Shown in pieces: positions 46,440 through 56,287 of a DNA stretch of 64,000 bases. Every line of letters begins with the position of its first letter. Positions within the stretch are counted from its first letter, which is position 1. Source of the stretch: Vibrio nitrifigilis (GTDB taxonomy: Bacteria > Pseudomonadota > Gammaproteobacteria > Enterobacterales > Vibrionaceae); the NCBI RefSeq assembly GCF_015686695.1, contig NZ_JADPMR010000004.1, positions 930,001 to 994,000 on the forward strand. Direction: 5' to 3'. Position numbers and translations under genes: made by a program. The notes beneath the pieces are model-generated. The model was given only the letters and a program-made list of their open reading frames with translations, was not told the origin of the DNA and did not search any database.

Positions 46440-47141
46440 TTAAGAGAATGTAGATTGACCTTGTAAAACAACAACATCATGACGCCAATACTCAACATCC
46501 GCTCTTACTTTGCTCCCGTGAGTATCGTACAAAACTTTTTCTATCACTAATGCGGGTGTACCTTCGGTTGCATAGAGTGCCACCGCAATATCTCCTTGCA
46601 AAGAGCCCACCAAAATCCGGTATTCAATTTTCTGCCAATCAACGCCGAATTCTTGATGCAAGACATCAGTGAGAGAATGCTGAACGTCGATGTTCTCCAG
46701 ATGAGTTGACACATCAGCAATCAAATAAGAAGTCACGTAGGCAACAGGTCGTTTATCTAGATGTCGGACTCGTTCTATTCGCTGCATATCACTGAATGGA
46801 GCCAACCCTAACAAGCGATTAGCCGCTTTATTCGCCATCTGACTTTGATTGGATATCACCATGGTATAGCCAACACGATTTTGTTGAGCGGTAAGCTCTC
46901 GAAACGATACGAGTTGATTAGGATCGTACGATAATGGTGGAGCAGCAATAAACCACCCACGACGATCTTCGCGATAGATCGCACCTTCAGACTCCAGCAA
47001 AGAAAGGGCCTCACGCAGGGTAACGCGGGTTGTATTAAACGACTCCGCTAATTTACGTTCCGACGGCAATTTTTGCTGAGGCGATAAGGTGCCCGCTTCA
47101 ATCTGATCCAAAATCGCTTGTTTGATTTTTACGTACTGCAC
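46440..47141 (-). CDS. GntR-family regulator with UTRA ligand domain
   Basis: 233 residues. The winged-helix GntR domain (about 1-70: KLPSERKLAESFNTTRVTLREALSLL) is followed by a UTRA effector domain (about 85-225). HutC-type regulators bind sugars, amino acids or phosphonates. It is 42 bp after yjjG on the same strand and may be co-transcribed. The target is not evident. Confidence 0.9.
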   Translation of the reverse strand: MQYVKIKQAILDQIEAGTLSPQQKLPSERKLAESFNTTRVTLREALSLLESEGAIYREDRRGWFIAAPPLSYDPNQLVSFRELTAQQNRVGYTMVISNQSQMANKAANRLLGLAPFSDMQRIERVRHLDKRPVAYVTSYLIADVSTHLENIDVQHSLTDVLHQEFGVDWQKIEYRILVGSLQGDIAVALYATEGTPALVIEKVLYDTHGSKVRADVEYWRHDVVVLQGQSTFS

Positions 47142-47183
47142 CTTGCGCCTCTCGTTAAGAAAATCATGTAAGCCTATACGATG

Positions 47184-47858
47184 CTATGCAAGCAACATTG
47201 CTTGTAACTCATCAAGAGAACGTACTTCAAAATGAGCATTGATGCCTTCAGGGGCAGGCTCACCATTCACATTGAGCCAACAGGTTTCAACGCCAATGTT
47301 TAATCCACCTAAAATATCTGAATGAGGGTTATCCCCTACCATCAGCACTCGCTGCTTTTCAGGATTACCCATTTTATCTAACGCATGAGCAAAAATACGA
47401 GCATCAGGCTTTGCTACACCCACCTCTTCAGAAATAATCACATGTTCAAAATGAGGAATGAGGCCAGTTCGTTCTAAACGAATCGATTGTAAATCAGAGA
47501 AACCGTTGGTGATAATGCCTAACTTCACTTTACCATGCAGCGCGTCAAGTAAGCTTTGCGCACCAGGCAATAAACTGCAAATATCGGCCATCGCCGTCAT
47601 ATAAGAGCAGTTTAGCTCCTCAGGTGTCGTATCAAGCTGTGTTGCCCATTCAACAAAACGCGTACGCTTTAATTGCGCCGCGGTAATATCGCCATTTTGG
47701 TACGATACCCAAAGCGGTTGATTCACTTTTTGATAAGCTTGATAAGCCTCGTCCGTTAAGTCCATCCCTTTCCGTTCAAGCATCAATGTTAATCCACGAC
47801 GACCATCAAAATGAAAGAGTGTCTCGTCTGCGTCAAAAAGTATCCAATCGTACTGCAT
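47184..47858 (-). CDS. yjjG: HAD-family pyrimidine 5'-nucleotidase YjjG
   Basis: 224 residues with the HAD motifs: I in FDADETLF (nucleophile Asp9), II in ITNG, III in the SEEVGVAKPD lysine, IV in MVGDNPHSD. The sequence follows E. coli YjjG along the whole length (NQPLWVSYQNG, PLPGA-like LPGA). It dephosphorylates dUMP/UMP and noncanonical pyrimidine nucleotides. Confidence 0.95.
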   Translation of the reverse strand: MQYDWILFDADETLFHFDGRRGLTLMLERKGMDLTDEAYQAYQKVNQPLWVSYQNGDITAAQLKRTRFVEWATQLDTTPEELNCSYMTAMADICSLLPGAQSLLDALHGKVKLGIITNGFSDLQSIRLERTGLIPHFEHVIISEEVGVAKPDARIFAHALDKMGNPEKQRVLMVGDNPHSDILGGLNIGVETCWLNVNGEPAPEGINAHFEVRSLDELQAMLLA

Positions 47859-47962
47859 GTTTCTCTCCTCAATGTTTCCCTGCTAGTTTATACTGTTTCC
47901 CACAAACACTTAACCCATTGGTTAAGAAACTTTTTGTTTCCAAAACATCAACAATTTTACTG

Positions 47963-48027
47963 GGACACACAGCAAGACTTTATCTTTCCTAACTAACTGG
48001 ACACACATACCAGTATGCGGGACACAC
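47963..48027 (+). repeat. Cluster of three GGACACAC repeats upstream of the LysR gene
   Basis: GGACACAC occurs at 47963-47970, 47999-48006 and 48020-48027, all on the plus strand. A CATAC/GTATG inverted repeat sits between the last two. With the mirrored cluster at 50068-50141 it flanks the LysR-RAYT pair, the pattern expected of REP-like sequences and their transposase. Confidence 0.65.
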
Positions 48028-48070
48028 ACGGTTAAAGTTAGATAAATTTCACATCCATATAGAGGTATTC

Positions 48071-48988
48071 ATGTTCAACAACTTTCCATCTATCCCCATA
48101 TTTGTCGCCGTTGTTGAATGTGGAAGTTTCTCGCGTGCGGCCGAAAAACTAAATCTAACCAAATCCGCAGTAAGTAAACGTATCAATCACTTAGAAGATG
48201 AGTTAGGCATAAGGTTAATTCAAAGAACGACCCGCCATATTAGTTTGACAGAAGCTGGCGAACGATATTATGAACATGTTTCAAAAGCGCTTAACTTTGC
48301 TCAGCAAGGCGTTGATGCCGTCGCTGAACTACAGGGAGAGCCCAAAGGTAAACTGAGGATTACAGCCCCGATGTCGTTTGGTGTACGTCACGTAGCGCCA
48401 TTCATCACCGAGTTTTTAGCACAATATCCGCATATTGAATTGGATCTGCAACTAGAAGATCGCATGGTAGACATGGTTGCTGAAGGATACGATTTAGCTA
48501 TCCGGATCGGTCATTTAGCCGATTCAAATTTGATTGCTAAAAGATTAACAGATTGCCACAGCGTACTGTGCGCATCACCCGAATATCTGAAAAATCATAA
48601 AGTTCCAGAACAACCTTCTGATTTAATGGCACACAACTGCATAAAATACACGTATTTTAGAGGTGGTAACGACTGGACTTTTCTGCGTGAGCAACAAGAG
48701 TTTAAAGTATTACCGAAAGGGAATATGACGGTCAATAATAGTGAAGCGATCCGGCGTACACTGCTATCCGGCCTCGGTATTGGCCAACTTCCCACTTTTA
48801 TCGTTGGCAAAGATATTCAAGCGGAGAAACTGGTATCGATCATGAACCACTACGATCTACCTAAACACGCGGTTTATGCCGTTTATCCGCAGCGTAAGCA
48901 CTTACCACAAAAAGTCAGATTATTTGTTGATTTTATTGCTAAACAATACGGTACTCCCTCTCCATATTGGGATAATGGTGTATTTTAG
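48071..48988 (+). CDS. LysR-family transcriptional regulator
   Basis: 305 residues with an N-terminal winged helix (about 1-60: GSFSRAAEKLNLTKSAVSKRINHLE) and a LysR substrate-binding domain (about 90-295). It belongs to the common group of LysR proteins resembling DsdC/AaeR-type paralogs; the target is unknown. An AGAGG site precedes the ATG. Its last 4 bp overlap the end of the convergent RAYT gene. Confidence 0.9.
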   Translation: MFNNFPSIPIFVAVVECGSFSRAAEKLNLTKSAVSKRINHLEDELGIRLIQRTTRHISLTEAGERYYEHVSKALNFAQQGVDAVAELQGEPKGKLRITAPMSFGVRHVAPFITEFLAQYPHIELDLQLEDRMVDMVAEGYDLAIRIGHLADSNLIAKRLTDCHSVLCASPEYLKNHKVPEQPSDLMAHNCIKYTYFRGGNDWTFLREQQEFKVLPKGNMTVNNSEAIRRTLLSGLGIGQLPTFIVGKDIQAEKLVSIMNHYDLPKHAVYAVYPQRKHLPQKVRLFVDFIAKQYGTPSPYWDNGVF

Positions 48989-49944
48989 CTAATCTCGAAC
49001 GCAGCTAAACGCTTTCTATTTAATTGCAATTTGGCGTCATTTATTCGTGCTTTAGTTCCGATCCAATTTCTTACTTTATCTTCTAACTGAGTTGCGAGAG
49101 ACAAGCATTCGCTCGGCTCCAGAGCCAGTCGTTGCAAAATGGGTGGCTCTGCATTATCGATAAACCCTTTTCCACTCACTTTTAACTGCTTACCAACCCA
49201 ATCCACCAGCTCAAGGTAATCCCTTAATAGAAATGGAATTCCTCCTACCGATTTGGGTTTATTCCCGATAAAAGCAGCTAAGTTAGGTGGCGTCTTATTA
49301 TTTTTTGCTAATTGTTTTAATCTCATATAAACAGAGGTATAACGTGAGTTTTCAGGTTTAGTGGCAATATTGGCGCGAATGGGGTTAAGGTCAACATATG
49401 CCATTGCGCTAATGAGCGCTTTTTCATCGAGTAGAGCTTGAGACTTGAAACGTCCTTCCCAAAAGCGCCCCGTACAGTCGTCTTCCTTATTTGCCTGCAC
49501 AGCAATATGATGATTGAGCTCTTTCATAAACCAACTTAGTGAATATAGGCGCTCACGCCACGTCTTAATGATTTTGAGGCACTGTTTTCGTTCAGATTGA
49601 TTCGTATTGTTATCTTCTATAAATCGATAAATTTGTAATGGCATTTTATGTAAAGAACACCATCTATCAATCACCTCACGATCACTTAGTTTAGCGGCAG
49701 ACTCTTTGTTTACATGAACCACAAGATGGTAGTGATTACTCATAACCGAATAGGAGCAAATATCAATGCAATATACTGCAGCCAGCGACAACATTTTCTG
49801 TTCCACCCATGCTCTACGATGTTCATAAGATTTTCCTGACAATTGATCATACCCACAAAGGTAAGAGCGCCTGACACATCGAGATACACAATGGTAGTAA
49901 GGTGTCACCTCTGGGCAGAGTAACTTTGAACGCGCCGTTGCCAT
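48985..49944 (-). CDS. REP-associated tyrosine transposase (RAYT, Y1 family)
   Basis: 319 residues. The Y1 transposase core shows the HUH pair in SNHYHLVVH (about 66-74) and the GRFWEGRFKSQAL and AMAYVDLNPIRA stretches, the last carrying the probable catalytic tyrosine. A C-terminal region of about 100 residues follows. RAYTs are single-copy, domesticated relatives of IS200/IS605 transposases linked to REP sequences. Inverted clusters of GGACACAC/GTGTGTCC lie on both sides (47963-48027 and 50068-50141). Confidence 0.9.
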   Translation of the reverse strand: MATARSKLLCPEVTPYYHCVSRCVRRSYLCGYDQLSGKSYEHRRAWVEQKMLSLAAVYCIDICSYSVMSNHYHLVVHVNKESAAKLSDREVIDRWCSLHKMPLQIYRFIEDNNTNQSERKQCLKIIKTWRERLYSLSWFMKELNHHIAVQANKEDDCTGRFWEGRFKSQALLDEKALISAMAYVDLNPIRANIATKPENSRYTSVYMRLKQLAKNNKTPPNLAAFIGNKPKSVGGIPFLLRDYLELVDWVGKQLKVSGKGFIDNAEPPILQRLALEPSECLSLATQLEDKVRNWIGTKARINDAKLQLNRKRLAAFEIS

Positions 49945-50067
49945 TCCAATTCCTCATCTTTTCAATAATTAAATCATGATGACAATGGGGTTATAGTCCA
50001 AACTTATACGACAAAACTTACGAGTAATTTCACAGCTAACCCAACTTTTTTAGCACTTTTAAAACGT

Positions 50068-50141
50068 GTGTGTCCGATAACAAAATGCCTTTAAAAGCAC
50101 ACGAGATTAATGTGTGTCCAATTTAGAAATGGTGTGTGTCC
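50068..50141 (-). repeat. Cluster of three GTGTGTCC repeats upstream of the RAYT gene
   Basis: GTGTGTCC at 50068-50075, 50112-50119 and 50134-50141, inverse in orientation to the cluster at 47963-48027. The rest of 49945-50359 holds the promoters of the RAYT and elbB genes and no frame that I can support. Confidence 0.65.
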
Positions 50142-50359
50142 CATTTGAGGATTTTCTAATTTTTGGTGCGGTGCTATGTTGTTAGGTAGATGTATGTATT
50201 AACTGACTATGGAAAAGATTCAACCTCTACCCCTTTTCCTACCTAGTCTGACTGTATAAAATGCCTGATTTTTTAAAGCGTTGCCGTATAACGTTTACCA
50301 ACAGACTCAGCGTTCTTATAACGTTGAGTGCTTACTAACAAACAAAAAGGAGTGAACCC

Positions 50360-51010
50360 ATGAAAAAAGTCGCAGTAATTCTCAGTGGTTGCGGTGTATT
50401 CGATGGCGCAGAGATCCAAGAATCAGTACTAACCCTTCTTGCGATAGAGCGTAATAATGCGACTTGGCAATGTTTCGCCCCAGATGTAGAGCAAATGCAT
50501 GTGATAAACCACGCGACAGGCGAAGAAATGCCAGAAAAGCGTAATGTGTTGGTCGAGTCAGCGCGAATCTGCCGTGGCAACATCAAAGACGTGGCGACAT
50601 TGAAAGCAGCTGATTATGATGCGCTCGTCATTCCAGGTGGTTTTGGCGTGGCAAAGAATGTTACCGATTTTGCAGTTAAAGGTGCCGAGTGTAGCATCAA
50701 CACTCATGTTGCTGGCGCGTGCCGTGCCTTTGCAAAAGCAGGCAAACCCGCTGGTTACCTGTGTATTGCCCCACACATTATTCCCATGATTTACGAAAAT
50801 GGCGTTGAAGGCACAATTGGTAACGATGCAGATACTGCTGCAGCATTTAATCAACTAGGCGGTCAACACGTAAACTGCCCTGTTGATGATTTTGTCTACG
50901 ATCAAGAACACCATGTTCTATCTACACCCGCTTATATGTTGGCCGAAAATGTATCCCAAGCAGCGTCCGGCATCGACAAATTGATCAACAAATTGATCTC
51001 ATTAGCTTAA
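50360..51010 (+). CDS. elbB: ElbB-type glyoxalase (DJ-1/PfpI superfamily)
   Basis: 216 residues, like E. coli ElbB in length and sequence: ILSGCGVFDGAEIQES at the start, the PGGFG turn and the nucleophile-elbow cysteine in HVAGACRA. ElbB has glyoxalase activity and has been linked to isoprenoid synthesis. An AAAAAGGAG site precedes the ATG. A single gene with a terminator-like hairpin. Confidence 0.93.
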   Translation: MKKVAVILSGCGVFDGAEIQESVLTLLAIERNNATWQCFAPDVEQMHVINHATGEEMPEKRNVLVESARICRGNIKDVATLKAADYDALVIPGGFGVAKNVTDFAVKGAECSINTHVAGACRAFAKAGKPAGYLCIAPHIIPMIYENGVEGTIGNDADTAAAFNQLGGQHVNCPVDDFVYDQEHHVLSTPAYMLAENVSQAASGIDKLINKLISLA

Positions 51011-51046
51011 TATTTTAGCGATTGGAAATAAGAATAATTCTCTTCT

Positions 51047-51068
51047 AAACCCCGTAAACACGGGGTTT
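51047..51068 (+). terminator. Hairpin after elbB
   Basis: AAACCCCGT pairs with ACGGGGTTT around a four-base loop; weak T content follows. Probable terminator. Confidence 0.65.
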
Positions 51069-51218
51069 ACTGTTAAATTTTGTGTCTAACTTGCAACAAT
51101 TGTGAAATTTAACATTACAACATTAGCACTTTATTTCTTAACAATTTAATCAAAAAACAATAATTGTCCGTTATTTAACCAGTAGAATTCATAAAACAAT
51201 ACATATCATAGGGGTTAT

Positions 51219-51240
51219 TGTGTGATCCGCATCATGAACA
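51219..51240. promoter_or_regulatory. CRP-like site upstream of yiaY
   Basis: TGTGA-N6-TCATG at 51221-51236 is close to the CRP consensus TGTGA-N6-TCACA, with the left half perfect. It lies about 120 bp before the ATG. Catabolite control of a fermentative alcohol dehydrogenase would be sensible but is inferred. Confidence 0.35.
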
Positions 51241-51356
51241 AGAAGCAATTTTAACGTGCTTCAAGCATTCTTGCTCTAGATCAAACACCCTCAACAACAT
51301 TCTGTGCAAATCTATAGCCAGATATTTTGAACATGATTATTTATTGGAGTTGACTC

Positions 51357-52505
51357 ATGGCGAGTGCATTTTTTATTCCTACTGTAAACTTAATGGGCGC
51401 AGGCTGTCTTGTAGACGCTGCTGATGCAATTAAATCTAAAGGTTTCAAAAAAGGGTTAATCGTAAGTGACGCGATTCTTAACAAAATCGGCGTTGTAAAA
51501 GAAGTGTCTGATCTTCTAACTGAACGTGACGTTCAAACTGTTGTTTACGATGGTACTCATCCAAACCCAACAGTGACTAACGTAAACGAAGGTCTTGCAA
51601 TTCTTAAAGAAAACCAATGTGATTTCGTTATCTCTCTAGGCGGTGGTTCTCCACACGACTGTGCTAAAGGTATCGCTCTTTTAGCCTCTAACGGCGGCGA
51701 AATCGCAGATTACGAAGGTGTTGACCGTTCTCCAAAAGAAATGCTTCCTCTGATTTCTATCAACACTACTGCAGGTACTGCGTCTGAAATGACTCGTTTC
51801 TGCATCATCACTGATGAAGTTCGTCACATTAAAATGGCAATCGTGGACAAACATACAACTCCACTGATTTCTGTTAACGACCCTAAACTAATGCTTGCTA
51901 AACCTGCGTCTCTAACTGCAGCAACTGGTATGGACGCATTGACTCACGCAATCGAAGCTTACGTTTCAACTGCGGCAACACCTATCACTGATGCTGTTGC
52001 TATCAAAGCAATCGAAATGATTCAAGCAAACCTACGTGAAGCAGTAGCACACGGTCAAAACCTAGAAGCACGTGAAGCAATGGCATACGCACAGTTTATG
52101 GCGGGTATGGCATTCAACAACGCTTCTCTAGGCTATGTACACGCAATGGCTCACCAACTAGGTGGTTTCTACAACCTTCCTCACGGTGTATGTAACGCAG
52201 TTCTACTTCCACACGTACAACGTTACAACGCAAGTGTTTCTGCAGACCGTCTACGTGACGTTGCTAAAGCAATGGGTGTTGACGTTGAAGGTTTGAGCGC
52301 AGAACAAGGTGCAGATGCAGCGATCAACGCTATTGTTGAATTGTCTAAAGAAATCGGCATCCCAGCAGGTCTAACTGAGCTAGGTGCTAAAGAAGAAGAC
52401 GTACCTACTCTAGCAACTAACGCGCTTAAAGACGCTTGTGCTGTGACTAACCCACGTCAAGGTACTCACGAAGAAGTATGTGAAATCTTTAAATCAGCAT
52501 TCTAA
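51357..52505 (+). CDS. yiaY: Iron-dependent alcohol dehydrogenase (YiaY/AdhB type)
   Basis: 382 residues, class III alcohol dehydrogenase. The NAD-binding GGGSPHDCAKG (about 96-106) and the metal ligands in GMDALTHAIEAY (about 196-207), AMAHQLGG and LPHGVCNAVLLPH are all present. It closely follows E. coli YiaY. It interconverts ethanol or similar alcohols with aldehydes. Codon use is strongly biased to GTA, CTA and CGT-type codons seen in highly expressed Vibrio genes, so expression may be high. It could reduce acetaldehyde made by EutBC, encoded 2.4 kb downstream. Confidence 0.94.
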   Translation: MASAFFIPTVNLMGAGCLVDAADAIKSKGFKKGLIVSDAILNKIGVVKEVSDLLTERDVQTVVYDGTHPNPTVTNVNEGLAILKENQCDFVISLGGGSPHDCAKGIALLASNGGEIADYEGVDRSPKEMLPLISINTTAGTASEMTRFCIITDEVRHIKMAIVDKHTTPLISVNDPKLMLAKPASLTAATGMDALTHAIEAYVSTAATPITDAVAIKAIEMIQANLREAVAHGQNLEAREAMAYAQFMAGMAFNNASLGYVHAMAHQLGGFYNLPHGVCNAVLLPHVQRYNASVSADRLRDVAKAMGVDVEGLSAEQGADAAINAIVELSKEIGIPAGLTELGAKEEDVPTLATNALKDACAVTNPRQGTHEEVCEIFKSAF

Positions 52506-52535
52506 ACACTGCTAAAAGTTAAGATTTTATCGTTA

Positions 52536-52562
52536 AAAAGGTGCTCTATGAGCACCTTTTTT
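52536..52562 (+). terminator. Terminator after yiaY
   Basis: An eleven-base-pair stem AAAAGGTGCTC/GAGCACCTTTT with a three-base loop and T6. Confidence 0.92.
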
Positions 52563-52704
52563 AATAGTTCCAGAACAGTCATTACGACGTTATTATGTCA
52601 ATTAAAAATAAGTCCATTTGATTTTTAGGGATTTACTTTACAACTGAAAAATAACGGTTATCATCCGACGCAAACGTTTTCCTTTTCTCTTTCCAAGAGG
52701 TTTT

Positions 52705-54453
52705 ATGCTGTCAGATATCGACATTTGCCGCACAACACCATTATCTCCTATTGATGAAATAGCACACTCTGCTGGTTTAGAAAGCAACGAATTTCAGAGC
52801 CAAGGCCGTTATAAAGCCAAAGTGTCACTCTCTTGCTTAAATCGAATCAAAGCACACCGCAAAGGTAAATTTGTGTTGGTTACAGCTATGACACCGACCC
52901 CACTTGGTGAAGGCAAAACGGTAACCACTATTGGGCTTGCTCAAGGTATTGCTAAGTTGAACCAGTCGGTATTTGCCTGTATTCGCCAACCTTCTATGGG
53001 ACCTATTTTTGGTGTGAAAGGCGGTGCTGCAGGCGGCGGTTATTCTCAAGTTGCGCCAATGGAAGAACTTAACCTCCATTTAACTGGCGATATTCATGCT
53101 GTTACCGCTGCGCACAACTTAGCGGCAGCTGCCATTGATGCTCGTATTTATCACGAGCAACGCCTTGGCTATGAGGATTTTGAAACTCGTACAGGTTTAA
53201 CCGCCCTACGTATCGATCCTAAGCAAATCACCTGGAAACGTGTGATTGACCATAACGATCGAGCACTGCGCATGGTCACCATTGGTCGTAATGAAGAAGG
53301 CAAAACCATTAATGGCTACGAACGTGAAGACGGATTCGACATTTCAGCGGCTTCAGAGCTCATGGCCATTCTCGCTCTAGCTAACGATTTGCAAGACCTA
53401 CGTCAACGTATCGGCCAGATTGTTGTGGCTTATAATGTGGATGGACTACCGATCACTACCGAAGATTTACAAGTGGCAGGTGCCATGACCGTCAGCATGA
53501 AAGAAGCCATTGAACCGACCTTAATGCAAACATTAGAGGGTGTTCCGACGTTGGTACATGCGGGCCCCTTTGCCAATATTGCCCATGGAAATTCATCAAT
53601 TATTGCTGATGAGATTGCAACTCACTTAGCTGATTTCACAATTACGGAAGGTGGTTTTGGTTCAGATATGGGATTTGAAAAGGCCTGTAACATCAAAGCC
53701 AAAGCAGCTAATAATTCTCCGGATTGCGCCGTCATCGTAGCAACATTGCGCGGTCTAAAAGCCAACTCGGGCTTGTACGACCTCCGTCCAGGCCAAGCTA
53801 TGCCTGCGGAATTATTTGAGCCGAATCAAGCAGGACTGTCTGCTGGATTTGCCAACTTACAGTGGCATATTAATAACGTGAGTCAGTATGGCGTTCCAGT
53901 GGTTGTAGCTATCAACCGTTTTCCGCAAGACAGCGATGAAGAGCTCCAGCAACTAAAATTGATGATAGAAAATCTACCACAAGATGTCGAAGTTGCCATC
54001 AGCGAAGCATTTGCGAAAGGCGGTGAAGGCGCGCTTCAACTCGCACGTGCGGTCATCAAACAGTGCCAGAAAAACAGCACGTTCACTCCGTTATATCAAA
54101 CTCAAGATTCACTGGAAGACAAACTTCATGCTGTCGCAATAAAAGGGTACGGCGCAAAATCAGTAAGCTTAAGCGACAAAGCTCAACAGCAGCTCACGCA
54201 GTTAAACCAATTGGGCTTTGACAAACTTTCGGTCTGTTTAGCGAAAACGCCGCTTTCAATATCGACAGATTCAACCAAAAAAGGCGCACCAGCCAACTTT
54301 GACGTACCAATCCGTGAACTAAAACTGTGTGCAGGCGCAGGATTTGTTTACGCACTGTGCGGCAACGTGATGACCATGCCGGGGTTACCTGACAAACCCG
54401 CATTTATGAACATCGATATCGACAGCGATGGACATATCATTGGATTAAGTTAA
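52705..54453 (+). CDS. fhs: Formate-tetrahydrofolate ligase
   Basis: 582 residues, slightly longer than the usual 555-560. The ATP site TPTPLGEGKTVTT (about 63-75) and family stretches such as RQPSMGPIFGVKGGAAGGGYSQV are intact. It makes 10-formyl-THF from formate, ATP and THF, feeding purine synthesis. A single gene preceded by an AGAGG site. Confidence 0.96.
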   Translation: MLSDIDICRTTPLSPIDEIAHSAGLESNEFQSQGRYKAKVSLSCLNRIKAHRKGKFVLVTAMTPTPLGEGKTVTTIGLAQGIAKLNQSVFACIRQPSMGPIFGVKGGAAGGGYSQVAPMEELNLHLTGDIHAVTAAHNLAAAAIDARIYHEQRLGYEDFETRTGLTALRIDPKQITWKRVIDHNDRALRMVTIGRNEEGKTINGYEREDGFDISAASELMAILALANDLQDLRQRIGQIVVAYNVDGLPITTEDLQVAGAMTVSMKEAIEPTLMQTLEGVPTLVHAGPFANIAHGNSSIIADEIATHLADFTITEGGFGSDMGFEKACNIKAKAANNSPDCAVIVATLRGLKANSGLYDLRPGQAMPAELFEPNQAGLSAGFANLQWHINNVSQYGVPVVVAINRFPQDSDEELQQLKLMIENLPQDVEVAISEAFAKGGEGALQLARAVIKQCQKNSTFTPLYQTQDSLEDKLHAVAIKGYGAKSVSLSDKAQQQLTQLNQLGFDKLSVCLAKTPLSISTDSTKKGAPANFDVPIRELKLCAGAGFVYALCGNVMTMPGLPDKPAFMNIDIDSDGHIIGLS

Positions 54454-54699
54454 TCAATCCAATACTTCTGTTACTATTACTATTACTGAACGTAAATAAT
54501 GTAGCGCAAATCTCACCAAAAATTTGTGCTACATTCCTCCCTACCACCATCCTTTAGCGCCCCACGATTGTGCACTGCACTCCCTAATTTGACGCAGTCC
54601 GCTCTACAGAGTGAATCAACATTTCGATAGTAACAAGCCAATCTATTTAACCTTATGATTTGTAATGACTAAATTTAATATTTCTCATGTCTCATTGTG

Positions 54700-54714
54700 G
54701 GGATGATTTTTGCA
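54700..54714 (+). promoter_or_regulatory. Possible sigma-54 promoter upstream of eutBC
   Basis: GG at 54700-54701 and GC at 54712-54713 have the required spacing, with TTTGCA around the -12 element and G at the conserved inner position. The -24 element is imperfect. The rest of the 430-bp gap 54454-54883 shows no gene; sigma-54 control of ethanolamine use occurs in some bacteria. Confidence 0.3.
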
Positions 54715-54883
54715 TGTTTATTACATCAGAACACGTTACTAACAACGATAGTCTAGGTTAATAGAAGCGCAGAAAGTAAAGGTGTATTTCTTAAGCTTCA
54801 GCAGTGAGCAATGTTTGGTGATCATTCTAATCGAACATGTTCACGCAATTCAATGATAACAACACCGAATTTGAGAGGGATTT

Positions 54884-56287
54884 ATGAGTTCGGATTACCG
54901 CTACCAATTAGGCAGTAAAACGTTCCACTTTGCTTCTTTGAAAGAAGTAATGGCCAAAGCGTCACCATTACGTTCAGGTGACCAGTTGGCAGGAGTGTGC
55001 GCGACATCTGCAGAAGAGCGAGTAGTGGCACAAATGGTATTAGCCGATTTACCGCTAAAAACATTTCTTAATGATGTTGTTATTCCCTATGAAAAAGACG
55101 AAATCACACGGCTTATTATTGATGAGCACGACAGCACGGCTTTTGCTGAAATAGCACATCTTACCGTGGGGGATTTTCGCAACTGGTTACTGCAAGAATC
55201 CACTACTCACGTCGAGCTAAAACGCGTGTGTCCAGGGATTACCCCAGAAATGGCGGCGGCTGTCAGTAAAATTATGCGCAACCAAGATCTGATCTTAGTC
55301 GCTAAAAAATGCCAAGTCACCAGTGCATTTCGTAACACCATTGGTTTACCGGGCCATATGTCCACTCGTCTACAACCGAATCACCCTACTGATGATATGA
55401 GCGGAATCGCGGCATCTATCTTCGATGGGTTAATGTACGGTAATGGCGATGCCGTCATTGGTATTAATCCCGCGACCGATAGTGTCAGCCAAGCTATCAA
55501 ATTGATGCATTTAATGGATGAAGTGATTCAACACTACTCTATTCCAACCCAGTCTTGTGTGTTAACTCACGTCACCAACACGATTGAATGCATTGAGAAA
55601 GGGGCTCCCGTTGATTTGGTGTTCCAATCCATCGGAGGCACCGAAGGGACAAACCAAGGGTTTGGCGTGAACATCGATGTACTGCAGCAAGCCTACGATG
55701 CCGCAAATAGTTTGCAACGCGGAACCGTCGGTAACAATTTCATGTATTTTGAAACTGGCCAAGGCAGTGCTCTTTCTTCCAATGCCAACCTCGATGTTGA
55801 TCAACAGACCTGTGAAGCTCGTGCCTATGCATTGGCTCGCAAATTCAATCCTCTATTGGTAAATACTGTCGTAGGATTTATTGGTCCAGAATACTTGTTT
55901 GATGGCAAACAGATCATTCGTGCCGGTCTTGAAGATCACTTCTGTGGTAAGTTACTTGGTCTGCCTATGGGCTGTGATATTTGTTACACCAATCATGCTT
56001 ATGCCGACCAAAATGATATGGATAATCTGCTTACTCTGCTAGGCGTTGCTGAATGTAACTTTATTATGGGCATCCCTGGTTCAGACGACATTATGCTGAA
56101 CTACCAAACAACCTCGTTCCACGATGCTTTATATGCCAGACAAGTACTGGGACTCAAACCTGCCCCAGAATTTGAGGCTTGGTTACGACAAATGGGCATC
56201 TTTAGCCAAGATGGCTTAACGCAATTAAGTGATCGTTTACCCGATGCCTTTAAACAGCCATTGCGTTTGATTCAGGAGGCAATCTAA
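54884..56287 (+). CDS. eutB: Ethanolamine ammonia-lyase large subunit
   Basis: 467 residues, usual length. It starts at an ATG after GAGAGGG and keeps the family core (RNTIGLPGHMSTRLQPNHPTDD and NYLYFETGQGS-like NFMYFETGQGSALSS). It forms the TIM-barrel active site of the B12-dependent lyase that splits ethanolamine into acetaldehyde and ammonia. Its stop overlaps the eutC start by one base. No microcompartment shell, eutA or transporter genes lie beside it. Confidence 0.97.
   Translation: MSSDYRYQLGSKTFHFASLKEVMAKASPLRSGDQLAGVCATSAEERVVAQMVLADLPLKTFLNDVVIPYEKDEITRLIIDEHDSTAFAEIAHLTVGDFRNWLLQESTTHVELKRVCPGITPEMAAAVSKIMRNQDLILVAKKCQVTSAFRNTIGLPGHMSTRLQPNHPTDDMSGIAASIFDGLMYGNGDAVIGINPATDSVSQAIKLMHLMDEVIQHYSIPTQSCVLTHVTNTIECIEKGAPVDLVFQSIGGTEGTNQGFGVNIDVLQQAYDAANSLQRGTVGNNFMYFETGQGSALSSNANLDVDQQTCEARAYALARKFNPLLVNTVVGFIGPEYLFDGKQIIRAGLEDHFCGKLLGLPMGCDICYTNHAYADQNDMDNLLTLLGVAECNFIMGIPGSDDIMLNYQTTSFHDALYARQVLGLKPAPEFEAWLRQMGIFSQDGLTQLSDRLPDAFKQPLRLIQEAI

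Noticed and set aside
47963..50141. Composite transposon carrying the LysR gene
   Set aside because: The flanking GGACACAC copies are short and scattered, not full insertion-sequence ends, and no target duplication is visible; a RAYT with REP-like repeats fits better.
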